From assembly GCF_005298075.1 (NCBI RefSeq), contig NZ_SZZH01000001.1, positions 1,240,001 through 1,304,000 on the forward strand: a DNA stretch of 64,000 nt, given 5' to 3'. The notes beneath the pieces were generated by a model. It saw only the letters and a program-made list of their open reading frames with translations, made no database searches and was not told where the DNA came from. Origin of the DNA: Nakamurella flava (GTDB lineage: Bacteria; Actinomycetota; Actinomycetes; Mycobacteriales; Nakamurellaceae). The translations under genes were made by a program, and so were the position numbers. Below are positions 56,469 to 64,000 of the stretch, one piece after another. Numbering within the stretch: position 1 is the first letter of the stretch; every line of letters begins with the position of its first letter.

Positions 56469-56921
56469 TCAGGCGTAGGGGTCGGTGATCTCGCGGAGGG
56501 CGAGCAGTGATCGGTGCAGATCGGCCCAGGCCCGAGGACCGAGATGGGCGACCCATTCCTGGTGGACCCGCTGCAGTTCGGCTTCGGCGACTGCCCACGC
56601 GTCGGCGCCGGCGGGGCTGATGCAGACCAGCCGGGCGCGGGCGTCGGTCGGGTCGGGTCGTCGTTCGACGTACCCGGCGGCCTGGAGCTGGTCGACCAGG
56701 GCCGATGCGGTTTGTTTGGTGACCTGCGCCTGTTCGGCGAGTTCGGTCAGCCTCGTCCCCTGCGGGCCGATCCGCTGGAAGATTCGGGCCTGCGCGAGAG
56801 TGATCTGGAACCCGGCCGCGAGAACGGCAGCCAGCACTCGGTTCTCGACGTGCCGGTAGGCGATGAAGAGCAGTGTCGGCACGTTCGGCGCCGAGGGTGG
56901 GAGGTCGTCGGACCCGGTCAC
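56469..56921 (-). CDS. MarR-family transcriptional regulator
   Basis: A 150-residue winged-helix regulator: TLAQARIFQRI, LTELAEQAQVTKQTASALVDQL (recognition helix) and the wing YVERRPDPTDARARLVCIS. GTG start with AAGGGGGA upstream. Divergent from the mycothiol-enzyme-like gene, sharing a short promoter region that contains an inverted repeat; autoregulation and control of the neighbour are likely. Confidence 0.9.
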   Translation of the reverse strand: MTGSDDLPPSAPNVPTLLFIAYRHVENRVLAAVLAAGFQITLAQARIFQRIGPQGTRLTELAEQAQVTKQTASALVDQLQAAGYVERRPDPTDARARLVCISPAGADAWAVAEAELQRVHQEWVAHLGPRAWADLHRSLLALREITDPYA

Positions 56922-56930
56922 CCGTCCCCC

Positions 56931-56966
56931 TTGACGATGGTCAGATATTCGAACTACTTTGGTTCG
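56931..56966 (+). promoter_or_regulatory. Promoter with overlapping operator-like inverted repeat
   Basis: A -35-like TTGACG (56931-56936) and a -10-like TACTTT (56955-56960) are 18 bases apart, facing the downstream enzyme gene. The inverted repeat CGAAC (56950-56954) / GTTCG (56962-56966) brackets the -10, as expected for MarR repression. Confidence 0.5.
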
Positions 56967-57018
56967 TAGATCGTACTACCTCCGGGTCGTGCTCGGCCTG
57001 TCGTCGAGGAGACGCCTC

Positions 57019-57648
57019 ATGGACACCACCGACATCTGGTCGACCATCGCTGTGGAGCGGACTCGGCTGGCCCATCTGCTGGCCGGACTGACGGAACCGG
57101 AATGGGACACCCCGTCACTGTGCGACGGGTGGCGGATCCGCCACGTCGCCGCTCACGTGATCATGCCCGCGACGACGTCACGGCCGGCAATGGTGCTCGA
57201 GATGGTCCGCGCCAGAGGCAATTTCAACCGCATGGTGGACACCACTGCGCGCCGGGGCGGCGACCGGCCCACGGCGGACATCCTGGCCGACTTCCAGACC
57301 CACGCGGGGTCCCGCCGCCGACCACCCGGCACGACCCCCCTGGACCCGCTCATGGACACGCTGGTGCACAGCCAGGACATCGCCATCCCGCTCGGACGTG
57401 ATCATCCGATGCCCGTGACGGCCGGCGTGGCCGTGGCCCGCCACATCCACGGGCGGGGGTTCCCCTTCCACGCCGCCCGCCGCTTCGCCGGCATGACGTT
57501 CGTGGCCACCGACGCCCAGCTCGAACTGGGCTCCGGCCGTGAGGTTCGCGGCCCGGTCGCCGCCATCGTCCTGACGCTGACCGGCCGCACTGCGCTGCTC
57601 GACCGCTTCACCGGTCCGGGGGTCGACCACCCCGCCCTCAACCCCTGA
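57019..57648 (+). CDS. Maleylpyruvate isomerase-family mycothiol-dependent enzyme-like protein
   Basis: 209 residues of the DinB-like four-helix fold. The first metal His lies in LCDGWRIRHVAAHV (around residue 42), and DPLMDTLVHSQDIAIPLGR carries the HxxD region. Members use mycothiol as cofactor or S-transferase substrate and are often detoxification enzymes. The exact reaction is unknown. GAGGAG nine bases upstream of the ATG. The divergent marR suggests induction by a toxic ligand. Confidence 0.83.
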   Translation: MDTTDIWSTIAVERTRLAHLLAGLTEPEWDTPSLCDGWRIRHVAAHVIMPATTSRPAMVLEMVRARGNFNRMVDTTARRGGDRPTADILADFQTHAGSRRRPPGTTPLDPLMDTLVHSQDIAIPLGRDHPMPVTAGVAVARHIHGRGFPFHAARRFAGMTFVATDAQLELGSGREVRGPVAAIVLTLTGRTALLDRFTGPGVDHPALNP

Positions 57649-57674
57649 GCACGGACATCTGCTGGGATCGCCGG

Positions 57675-57887
57675 ATGGACGGCTATCAACTGTTGTTGTC
57701 CAGCACCGTGCCCGGACGTCCCGGGGTCGGGCTGGAACTGTTCCGTGCCGACGGGACCCGCCTGGCCGAGGTGTTCCGCGACGACGCCACCGGCGGGCGG
57801 ACGTTCCGCACCTTCACGGCGGTGATCCTGCCGCTCACCGTGGCCACGTGGTTCCTGCAGCAGGCCGAGCAACGCCTCCGTCGGTGA
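57675..57887 (+). CDS. Small hypothetical protein
   Basis: 70 residues: GYQLLLSSTVPGRPGVGLEL, FRADGTRLAEVFRDDATGGR, then a short hydrophobic stretch and a basic end. The beta-hairpin/helix pattern and residue bias look protein-like, and it lies 26 bases after the mycothiol-enzyme gene on the same strand. There is no clear ribosome site and no family I recognise. Confidence 0.45.
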   Translation: MDGYQLLLSSTVPGRPGVGLELFRADGTRLAEVFRDDATGGRTFRTFTAVILPLTVATWFLQQAEQRLRR

Positions 57888-57929
57888 CGACGTCCGGGCC
57901 CTGTCGGATCCGGGGAGCCGGTTCCGGGG

Positions 57930-58889
57930 TCACGCCGAGAGCGGCGGCCACCCGTCGAGACGAACGGCCAGTCCAGTCGGGTCGTCGGCGATGGGTCGCA
58001 GCTGATCGAGCGCGTGCGGCACCGTCATCCGAAGCGCCGGTGACTTGACCAGCAGCCCGTTGATCACCGGGGCCAGCGCACCCGCGCGCGGGGCCGGCGG
58101 TACCGGGTCGTTGAGGACCGAACGGAACGTCTCCTGGGCCGTGTCGGACGCGAACGGCGGATGGCCCTCGACCGCGGCGAACAAGGTCCCCCCCAGGCTC
58201 CACGCATCCGTGGGCGGTCCCGGCTCGACGCCGGCGGCCAACTCGGGGGCCAGGTAGGCGGGCGAGCCGCGCACCTGACGGCCGACTGCGTGACCGGGTT
58301 CCGCCGCCCTGCGCGACTCCTCGGCGAAGGCGGCGGAGGTCGAGCGCATCCGTCGGGCGATGCCGAAATCGGTGAGCTTGACCCGCCCGTCGCCGGCGAC
58401 GAGGACGTTGGCCGGTTTGACGTCACGGTGGACGACGCCGACCTCGTGCACCGCGAGCAGGGCCGACGCCACCGCGACCCCGATGGTCGCCACCGCACCG
58501 ACCGGCAGACCGCCCCGGTCACGCACCACGTCGGCCAGGGAGCTGCCCTCGACGTACTCCATCACCAGCACCGGCCCGGTCGTCGTACTCGGCAGGATGT
58601 CGTAGATGGTGACGACGTAGGGACTGGACAGCAGAGCCAGCGCCCGCGCCCCCCGCAGGGTCAGTTCACGCAGCTCGCGTTCGCGCGCCGCTGGCAGGTC
58701 CCGCGACAGCAGGATCTGCTTCAGTGCCACCCGACGGCGCAGCACCTCGTCCTGGGCGATCCAGATTGTGCCACCCGGCCCGTGGAACAACAGCCGCTCG
58801 AGTCGGTACCGGTCGGCCACCAGCCGCCCCCGCCGGTCGACGCCCAGCCGGTCACCCCAGACCGGGGGTGGGGCGATCGGCGACTCCAT
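57930..58889 (-). CDS. Soluble Ser/Thr protein kinase
   Basis: A 319-residue Hanks-type kinase with all main motifs: a Gly-rich loop (FHGPGGTIWIAQD), the catalytic Lys in RVALKQILL, HRDVKPANVL, LTDFGIARR and RGSPAYLAPEL, then DAWSLGGTLF. It ends soon after the kinase domain, with no membrane helix or outer sensor, unlike PknB. It may phosphorylate cytosolic partners. Divergent from the secreted SxxK hydrolase. The ATG at 58889 is followed by a Pro-rich leader. Confidence 0.93.
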   Translation of the reverse strand: MESPIAPPPVWGDRLGVDRRGRLVADRYRLERLLFHGPGGTIWIAQDEVLRRRVALKQILLSRDLPAARERELRELTLRGARALALLSSPYVVTIYDILPSTTTGPVLVMEYVEGSSLADVVRDRGGLPVGAVATIGVAVASALLAVHEVGVVHRDVKPANVLVAGDGRVKLTDFGIARRMRSTSAAFAEESRRAAEPGHAVGRQVRGSPAYLAPELAAGVEPGPPTDAWSLGGTLFAAVEGHPPFASDTAQETFRSVLNDPVPPAPRAGALAPVINGLLVKSPALRMTVPHALDQLRPIADDPTGLAVRLDGWPPLSA

Positions 58890-59070
58890 CCTCCGATTGT
58901 GGACCGGCGGGGCCCCTCGCGGTGCGGACGCGAGGCGGGTTCAGCCCGACGCGCTCGACGGGGGCGGCGGCGGGAGCGGAGCAAAGACACAGCTCGGAGA
59001 CAGTTTGACGACTGCATCGTCGGACACCATTGTCGGTAACCCCGGGGGGAGTTGGAGGCGGCTCCCCCTC

Positions 59071-59976
59071 ATGAAGGTGCTCTCACGGACCGCTATCTGC
59101 GGTCGACGCACGGTCAGACGCACCACCTTCTTCCTCATCGTCGCGTGGTGTTTGACTTCCCTCGCTGCGTCTCCGGCCACCGCCGACCCGGTGGCCACGA
59201 CCCTGGGACCGGACGCGGGCGTCGGACCCGCTGAACCCGACGCGGACTGCAGCCGGGCGGCCGACCTGGCCGAGGCCGGGGCCCGCTACGCGGCTTCGCG
59301 CGACGTGACCCAGTCCGTGGCCGTCGTCGACCGTCGCAGCGGCACCCTCATCGCGGCGATCGGGGCCGACCGCGGCTACAACACCGAGTCCCTGCTCAAG
59401 ACCTTCACGGCGACCTACTACCTCACGACGGAGGCTGACGCGAGTGTGTCCCCGCTCGCGCTCCGCGAGCTGATCAGTCGGTCCGACGATGCGGTGCAGA
59501 CCGATCTGTGGACCGCGAGCATCGTCCCCACCATCGCCGGCCGCTACGGGCTGACGAACACGACGACGTCCTCGTACCCGACGTCCCGCAACTGGGGTTC
59601 GGACCGCACCACGGCGGCCGACCAGGCCCACTTCCTCGCCGCCGTGCTGGACGAGCCGGCGGTCGGGCCGTCCCTGTCGACCTGGATGCGGGCGGTGACG
59701 CCCGTGGCAGCGGATGGTTTCGACCAGCATTTCGGGCTCGCGGCGCAGAGTGGTGACCGCGGCGCCAAACAGGGGTGGAGCGATCCCGGGTGGGAGCCCG
59801 CCAACCTGCACTCGGTGGGGTGGGTCGGCCATTCGGCCATCGCGATCCTGCAGACGTCCTGGACCGCCGACTACGCCACGATGCGCAGCACCTCCACGAT
59901 GACCGCGTCCCTGCTGGCCGCCGACGCCCGCTGCGACAGTCCACTGCGACAGACCAGCCAGCTCCGCGCCGTCTGA
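59071..59976 (+). CDS. Secreted SxxK serine hydrolase (class A beta-lactamase-like)
   Basis: A 301-residue protein with an N-terminal signal peptide (hydrophobic around residues 18-35, cleavage near ATADP). Motifs of penicillin-recognising enzymes: SLLK in NTESLLKTFTATYYL (SxxK), SRSDDAVQ at the SxN position, and RGAKQGWSDPG at the KTG position. Residues are spaced as in compact class A-type folds, but the canonical Glu166 loop is not evident, so it may be a DD-peptidase-like or inactive relative. ATG 59071. Confidence 0.7.
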   Translation: MKVLSRTAICGRRTVRRTTFFLIVAWCLTSLAASPATADPVATTLGPDAGVGPAEPDADCSRAADLAEAGARYAASRDVTQSVAVVDRRSGTLIAAIGADRGYNTESLLKTFTATYYLTTEADASVSPLALRELISRSDDAVQTDLWTASIVPTIAGRYGLTNTTTSSYPTSRNWGSDRTTAADQAHFLAAVLDEPAVGPSLSTWMRAVTPVAADGFDQHFGLAAQSGDRGAKQGWSDPGWEPANLHSVGWVGHSAIAILQTSWTADYATMRSTSTMTASLLAADARCDSPLRQTSQLRAV

Positions 59977-60056
59977 TCGCGTTGCTGTTGTGATCGCCGA
60001 ACCCGTCGTCCATGCTGTTGTCGGCTGGGCATGCACCTGACAGGGGGATGGTGGTG

Positions 60057-60587
60057 ATGCGCCGACCGATGGCCGTCGTTGCTGCGGCGGCAGCCACCAC
60101 GATGCTGGTGGCTTGCGGGTCGCCCGGGACGGGCTGGTTGGCCGCGGACACCACCTTCGTGAGGCCGTCCGGCACGGTCGCCCCGCCCCCGACCACCGTG
60201 GACTCGACCGACCCCCTGCTGCGCACCCTGGTCGGGACCGAGTGGGAGGTCGTGACGCTGGACGGAACGTCGGTGGCCGACCGCCTCGGCCCGGTGAGCC
60301 TGCGCTTCTTCGGCGACGGCACCTACGGCTTCCAGGGTGGTTGCCCTGGTGGGGGCTACCAGATCACTGGCCGGCACATCGACTTCGATCCTGCGACCGG
60401 CGGCCCCGGCCCGGCATGGGTCGAGGATCCCCCCGAGCTGACGGTCCTGATGCAAGGCCGCGTGTGCAGCATCGTCGACCACGGCATGAACGTGTCCGCG
60501 TTCTCCAAGGAGGAGATCCACGCCGCCACCGTGTTCCCGAACGCCTTCGCCCTGCTGCTCCGACCGGTGGCCACGCCGAGCCCCTGA
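60057..60587 (+). CDS. META/HslJ-like lipoprotein
   Basis: About 176 residues. The signal peptide ends with a lipobox (MLVACGS). After a Thr/Pro linker, LLRTLVGTEWEVVTLDGTSV and a beta-rich domain with SLRFFGDGTYGFQGGCPG resemble the META (DUF306) fold found in HslJ-type envelope proteins. Three Cys remain in the mature part. Function not known. ATG 60057 follows GGGGGATGG; ATG 60048 is an alternative. Confidence 0.65.
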   Translation: MRRPMAVVAAAAATTMLVACGSPGTGWLAADTTFVRPSGTVAPPPTTVDSTDPLLRTLVGTEWEVVTLDGTSVADRLGPVSLRFFGDGTYGFQGGCPGGGYQITGRHIDFDPATGGPGPAWVEDPPELTVLMQGRVCSIVDHGMNVSAFSKEEIHAATVFPNAFALLLRPVATPSP

Positions 60588-60627
60588 CCGGCCTGCGATC
60601 ATCGGCTGGCCGTGGCACTGTGCCGGA

Positions 60628-61197
60628 ATGACCATCCAGGTGCGACCGGCCACGGTCTTCGCGGACGTGGCGACGATGGTGGGACCGAAACGTCCGGACG
60701 CGAACGTCTGCTGGTGCCTGAGTTATCGGATTCCGTCCAAGGAGAACCAGCAGCTGGCCGGACCGGCCCGCGGTGAACGCGTCCGGGCGCTGCTGGCGCA
60801 GGGACCGCCGGGCGTCCTGGCCTATGACGGCGACGAGGTGGTCGGCTGGGCGGCGGTGCATCCCCGGTCCGACACCACGTTCGCGACCAACCGCCGCATC
60901 CCGCACGTGGACGATCAGCCCGTGTGGAGCATCTGGTGCATTCGCGTGCGGCCCGGGCACCGCGGGCAGGGCCTGTCCCACCAACTGCTGGCCGGCGCCG
61001 TCGACTTCGCCCGCGAGCAGGGCGCCCCGGCCGTCGAGGGCTACCCGGTCGACAACCGTGGCGCCAAGGTCGATCTCACGATGGCCTACGTGGGTACGCG
61101 GGCCCTGTTCGAGGCGGCCGGTTTCTCGCACGCCGTGGACACCACGTCGGTGCTGAACGGGTTCCCCCGGGTGCTGATGCGGAAGAACCTGGCCTGA
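60628..61197 (+). CDS. GNAT-family N-acetyltransferase
   Basis: 189 residues. The acetyl-CoA motif A is VWSIWCIRVRPGHRGQGLSHQLLAGAVDFA (split: IRVRPGHRGQGLS is the Q/RxxGxG/A stretch). The N-terminal VCWCLSYRI segment is typical of a subgroup with small-molecule substrates. No substrate can be assigned. Convergent with the aldolase gene, separated by a 12-bp bidirectional hairpin. Confidence 0.85.
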   Translation: MTIQVRPATVFADVATMVGPKRPDANVCWCLSYRIPSKENQQLAGPARGERVRALLAQGPPGVLAYDGDEVVGWAAVHPRSDTTFATNRRIPHVDDQPVWSIWCIRVRPGHRGQGLSHQLLAGAVDFAREQGAPAVEGYPVDNRGAKVDLTMAYVGTRALFEAAGFSHAVDTTSVLNGFPRVLMRKNLA

Positions 61198-61207
61198 CGG
61201 CGCTCAC

Positions 61208-61238
61208 GAGGTGGGCGTCCTCCGGTGACGCCCACCTC
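61208..61238. terminator. Bidirectional terminator between GNAT and aldolase genes
   Basis: A perfect 12-bp stem (61208-61219 with 61227-61238) and a seven-base loop between two convergent stop codons. Confidence 0.85.
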
Positions 61239-61246
61239 TGGGCGGG

Positions 61247-62212
61247 TCAGCGGTGCCGGTAGGACTGTCCGGCCTGACCGAAGACCTGCATACGGTCAGC
61301 CACCATCTGCTGCATCGCGACCCGACCCTTCGAGCCGTAGAGCGCAGGGTCGCACCCGATGCCGTCGGCGTCCAGGTACGCCCTGACCTCTGCGGTCCAG
61401 GCCATGTGGGAGTCCATTCCCTGGTTGATCTTGCGGATCCCGAGCTGAGTCGAACGGGCCTTCTCGCTCTCCGGGACACCCCACGACTCGGGCAGCTTGC
61501 CCCCGAAGGCGTTGATCCGCTCGCGCAGGTCGGCCGGCAGCGACGAGGAGCCGTGCATGACCAGGTGAGTCTTCGGGATGCGTTGGGCGATCTCGCTGAT
61601 CAGATCCATGCGCAGCACCGTCCCGTCCGGCGGGCTGGTGAACTTGTACGCCCCGTGCGACGTGCCGATGGCAACAGCGAGGGCGTCGACGCCGGTCTCG
61701 GCGACGAACCGCTCGGCCTCGTCGGGGTCGGCCAGCACGATCTCCTTGCTGCTGGCGCCGCCGTCCTCCGAACCACCGATGGTGCCGAGTTCACCCTCGA
61801 CCGAGACCCCGTGCTGGTGGGCGTACTCCACCACCCGGCGGGTCACCGCGACGTTCTCCTCGAACGTCGCGGGGGTCGTGTGGTCCCGCATGCTGCCGTC
61901 GATCATCACACTGGTGAAACCGGCGTCGATGGCCCGCACACAGTCCTCGTAGCTCGCGCCGTGATCCAGGTGCAGCACCGTCGGCACCTCCGGGTACCGC
62001 GCCACGAGGGTGACCAGGGCCTCCCAGAACAGTTCGTCACGACCATGGACGGATGCCCCGGCGATGGTCTGCACGATGACGGGCGAGTCGGTTTCGGCGG
62101 CGGCGTCGAGCACGGCCTCCGCCTGCGCGAGGTCGGTCACGTTGAACGCGCCGACCCCGTAGTTGCCCTCCCGGGCAGCTTCCAGGGCGGCAGCGAGAGT
62201 GATCAGGGCCAT
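61247..62212 (-). CDS. Class II ketose-bisphosphate aldolase
   Basis: A 321-residue zinc aldolase. The catalytic/zinc segment is VLHLDHGASYEDCVRAIDAG (HxDH-type). VEGELGTIGGSED holds the Glu, and AIGTSHGAYKF and VMHGSSSLPADL bind zinc and substrate. The N-terminal MALITLAAALEAAREGNYGVGAFNV is FbaA-like. The family splits fructose- or tagatose-bisphosphate, or ketose-1-phosphates. Divergence from an FGGY kinase and LacI gene suggests a specialised sugar pathway rather than central glycolysis. GGAG lies ten bases before the ATG at 62212. Confidence 0.88.
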   Translation of the reverse strand: MALITLAAALEAAREGNYGVGAFNVTDLAQAEAVLDAAAETDSPVIVQTIAGASVHGRDELFWEALVTLVARYPEVPTVLHLDHGASYEDCVRAIDAGFTSVMIDGSMRDHTTPATFEENVAVTRRVVEYAHQHGVSVEGELGTIGGSEDGGASSKEIVLADPDEAERFVAETGVDALAVAIGTSHGAYKFTSPPDGTVLRMDLISEIAQRIPKTHLVMHGSSSLPADLRERINAFGGKLPESWGVPESEKARSTQLGIRKINQGMDSHMAWTAEVRAYLDADGIGCDPALYGSKGRVAMQQMVADRMQVFGQAGQSYRHR

Positions 62213-62256
62213 GAGGGGTTCTCCGATTCGACGGACTCGACGGTGAGGAATTGCGT

Positions 62257-62311
62257 CTGACAACGGTGGACAGACTAGAACCGGCGGTAGTAGCTTGTCC
62301 ATCGATGGACA
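62257..62311. promoter_or_regulatory. LacI-type operator in the divergent promoter region
   Basis: TGTCCATCGATGGACA (62296-62311) is a perfect 16-bp palindrome with the central CG typical of LacI-family operators. A second, partly matching site (CTGACAACGGTGGACA, 62257-62272) shares its right half. Both lie between the aldolase and kinase starts and are the likely target of the LacI regulator at 63753. Confidence 0.65.
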
Positions 62312-62352
62312 GAATGAGTGGTCCACACCGACGTCAAGGAGGACGGCATCCG

Positions 62353-63756
62353 ATGCGCGACGACCTGTTGCTCGGCGTTGATCTCGGTACGTCCACGATC
62401 AAGGCCAACGTGATCGACCGGCACGGTCGGTCGCTGGGCATCGGCGTCGCCCCGACCCCCTTCGCGACCCACTCGCACGGCGTGCAGATGAGTACGCAGG
62501 ACCTCTTCACCGCCGTCGGCGCGGCCATCGCCGATCTGGGGGTGCTGGCCGGTCGCGTTGTCGGTGTCGGGGTCGCGAGCATGGGCGAGACGGGCACCAT
62601 CATCCGTTCGGACGGACCGAGCGATCTCCCCCTCGTCGCCTGGCACGACGAGCGCGGCACCGAGATCGTCGACGAATTGATCGCCGAGTTCGGCGTCGAG
62701 GACATCCGCCGCCGCACCGGGCGTCAGCCGCGCAGTGTCACCAGTGTGGCCAAGCTGGGGTGGTTGCTGCGCAACGGATTCCGCACCGGCGGGACCTGGA
62801 CCGGCGTCGCCGGTCTGACGGTGTGGAAGCTCACCGGCGCGCTCGGTCAGGAGCAGTCCCTGGCCGCGACCAGCGGCGCCTACGACCCCGTGACGGGCGA
62901 GTACGACCGCCAGATCCTGTCGTTCCTGGGTCTGGACTCGCTGGTGTGGGCACCGGCCCGCGTCGCCGGCACCACCTTCGGTCGGGTCAGCGCGGCCGGC
63001 CACGCCTGGAGCGGCATTCCCGAAGGCGTGCCGGTCACCATCGCCGGTCACGACCACGCCGTCGGCGTCATCGGGGCGGGCGGAGACCGTTCCGAGGTCA
63101 TTGACTCGATGGGAACCGGGGAGCCGCTGGTCGTGTCCTTCGACGCGAGTCGATCCGACGGCCGGCATCCACAGTGGCCCGACCAGTTCGGCGACCTCAC
63201 CGTGACCTCCTGGCCGGGCACCGCTGGCCACATGCTGCTGTGGGAGGTGCTCCGGCCCGGCCTGGCGATGCGGACACTCCAACGGGCACTGGGCATCTCG
63301 CGGGACGATGTGGAGTTCTCGGCGATTCGCGTCGACGCGGAACCGGCGGATCTGTCGGCCCTGCTGCAGATGCAGGACGGCATCGTGCCCGCCGAGTTGC
63401 TGGCCCGTCCGGCCGACGTAGCCTGGGCCGCGACCCTGGAGGGATTCGCGCACGCCACCGCGACGGCCGAGGTCCGTCTGCGCGAACTCTGCGGGGTGAC
63501 CGGTTCCACGCTGCTCATCGGTGGCGGTCTGCGGAGCCGCCGGTGGGTGGAGGCCAAGATGCGGCGAGCCCGTCACCCGCTGGTCATGGCGTCCGAGCGG
63601 GAGGCGGTCTCCCGAGGCGCGGGTCTGCTGGCCGGCGTCGCCGCGGGCTGGTGGAGCGCCGAGCAGTACCCGCCGGCCGACGTCGTCCCCCTGTCCTCAC
63701 CGACGGACCGACCCGCCGGCGCCGCCGTCGTCAGCGACGCCGGGGTGCTGCGGTGA
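62353..63756 (+). CDS. FGGY-family carbohydrate kinase
   Basis: A 467-residue sugar kinase. The phosphate-1 motif is LLGVDLGTSTIKANVIDRHG. VASMGETGTIIRSDG and WHDERGTEIVDEL form the first FGGY domain; AGHDHAVGVIGAGG, DSMGTGEPLVV and TLLIGGGLRSRRW form the second. The exact sugar cannot be read; relatives include xylulokinase, fuculokinase and similar. AAGGAGG nine bases before the ATG. Stop overlaps lacI (GTGA). Divergent aldolase suggests phosphorylated ketose cleavage. Confidence 0.87.
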   Translation: MRDDLLLGVDLGTSTIKANVIDRHGRSLGIGVAPTPFATHSHGVQMSTQDLFTAVGAAIADLGVLAGRVVGVGVASMGETGTIIRSDGPSDLPLVAWHDERGTEIVDELIAEFGVEDIRRRTGRQPRSVTSVAKLGWLLRNGFRTGGTWTGVAGLTVWKLTGALGQEQSLAATSGAYDPVTGEYDRQILSFLGLDSLVWAPARVAGTTFGRVSAAGHAWSGIPEGVPVTIAGHDHAVGVIGAGGDRSEVIDSMGTGEPLVVSFDASRSDGRHPQWPDQFGDLTVTSWPGTAGHMLLWEVLRPGLAMRTLQRALGISRDDVEFSAIRVDAEPADLSALLQMQDGIVPAELLARPADVAWAATLEGFAHATATAEVRLRELCGVTGSTLLIGGGLRSRRWVEAKMRRARHPLVMASEREAVSRGAGLLAGVAAGWWSAEQYPPADVVPLSSPTDRPAGAAVVSDAGVLR

Positions 63757-64000
63757 ACGTCGAACGCGGGCCGGGTCTGCGCCCGCCGGCTCGGCTGATC
63801 GACATCGCCCGGCACGCCGGCGTGTCGACCAAGACCGTGTCCCGCGTCCTCAACGAGGAGGCCTACGTCGCCCCGGCCATGCGGGAACGGGTGATGGCCG
63901 CGGTCACCGCCCTCGCCTACGTGGGCGATGCAGCGGCGACAGGTCTGCGGACCCGCCGCTCGGGCTTCATCGGCCTGATCATTCCCGACGTCCGCAACGG
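63753..64000 (+). CDS. LacI-family transcriptional regulator (cut by window end)
   Basis: The first ~82 residues only. The N-terminal helix-turn-helix is LIDIARHAGVSTKTVSRVLN, followed by the hinge-helix region (RTRRSGFIGLIIPDVRNG) that leads into the sugar-binding domain. GTG start overlaps the kinase stop by four bases, so it is translationally coupled. Probably represses the kinase operon and the divergent aldolase through the palindrome at 62296-62311. Confidence 0.9.
   Translation, partial: MNVERGPGLRPPARLIDIARHAGVSTKTVSRVLNEEAYVAPAMRERVMAAVTALAYVGDAAATGLRTRRSGFIGLIIPDVRN

Overview
The window is chromosomal DNA from a very GC-rich actinobacterium. The evidence is GC-biased third codon positions, many GTG starts, ATGA/GTGA stop-start overlaps, intrinsic terminators without U-tracts, a mycothiol-type maleylpyruvate isomerase relative, and actinobacterial families (DUF3052, DUF3145, DUF4191, DUF1707). 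Two blocks match Mycobacterium tuberculosis gene order as I remember it: ahpE / DUF3052 / aceE / fasR / fabD / acp / KAS / accD6 (Rv2238c-Rv2247) and lipB-lipA-DUF4191-RDD-glnA (Rv2217-Rv2220). A Frankineae or Nakamurella-like host would fit, but this is a guess. I see no prophage, IS element, CRISPR array or plasmid function.

1-5.7 kb (mostly minus strand): a guanine deaminase cut by the window edge, a small membrane protein, a tightly coupled fumC-thrE-yoaK set, tRNA-Val, and a DUF3052/peroxiredoxin pair. 6.5-16.7 kb (plus): homodimeric pyruvate dehydrogenase E1 (aceE), a cold-shock protein, the PucR-type regulator FasR, and a type II fatty acid synthase locus (fabD, fabH, acpP, fabF, accD). 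Together they connect acetyl-CoA production to fatty acid synthesis. 16.7-24.5 kb is accessory: an alpha/beta-hydrolase remnant, an AT-richer secreted HExxH protein, a DHFR-like reductase, a glycoside hydrolase family 3 lipoprotein, DUF3145, a LysR regulator and IPP isomerase.

24.6-29.2 kb (minus): a nitrogen-scavenging locus of GntR regulator, single-domain allophanate hydrolase-like amidase, BiuH-like cysteine hydrolase and a purine-type permease. A perfect 14-bp palindrome sits just upstream of the amidase start. 29.3-33.6 kb: a chloramphenicol-acetyltransferase-like gene, tRNA-Met, tRNA-Asn, and small or envelope-stress proteins. 33.7-46.4 kb: genome maintenance and housekeeping (dnaG, dgt, ydcF, a secreted M1 peptidase, glyS, sbcCD).

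46.5-55.9 kb: a membrane pseudokinase, lipB, a LEA/histone-like repeat protein with one membrane segment, lipA, DUF4191, RDD, glnA and ribokinase. 56-61.2 kb: a DoxX protein, a divergent MarR/mycothiol-enzyme pair with an operator-like repeat over a promoter, a Ser/Thr kinase, a secreted SxxK hydrolase, a META-like lipoprotein and a GNAT enzyme. 61.2-64 kb: a sugar-catabolic locus of class II aldolase, FGGY kinase and LacI regulator (cut by the window end), with a perfect 16-bp palindrome in the divergent promoter region.

Most of the window is ordinary core genome. No complete, clearly undescribed system is visible. The items most worth a second look are the biuret/allophanate-type locus, the aldolase-kinase-LacI locus, the pseudokinase, and the AT-richer metalloprotease island beside a decayed gene.
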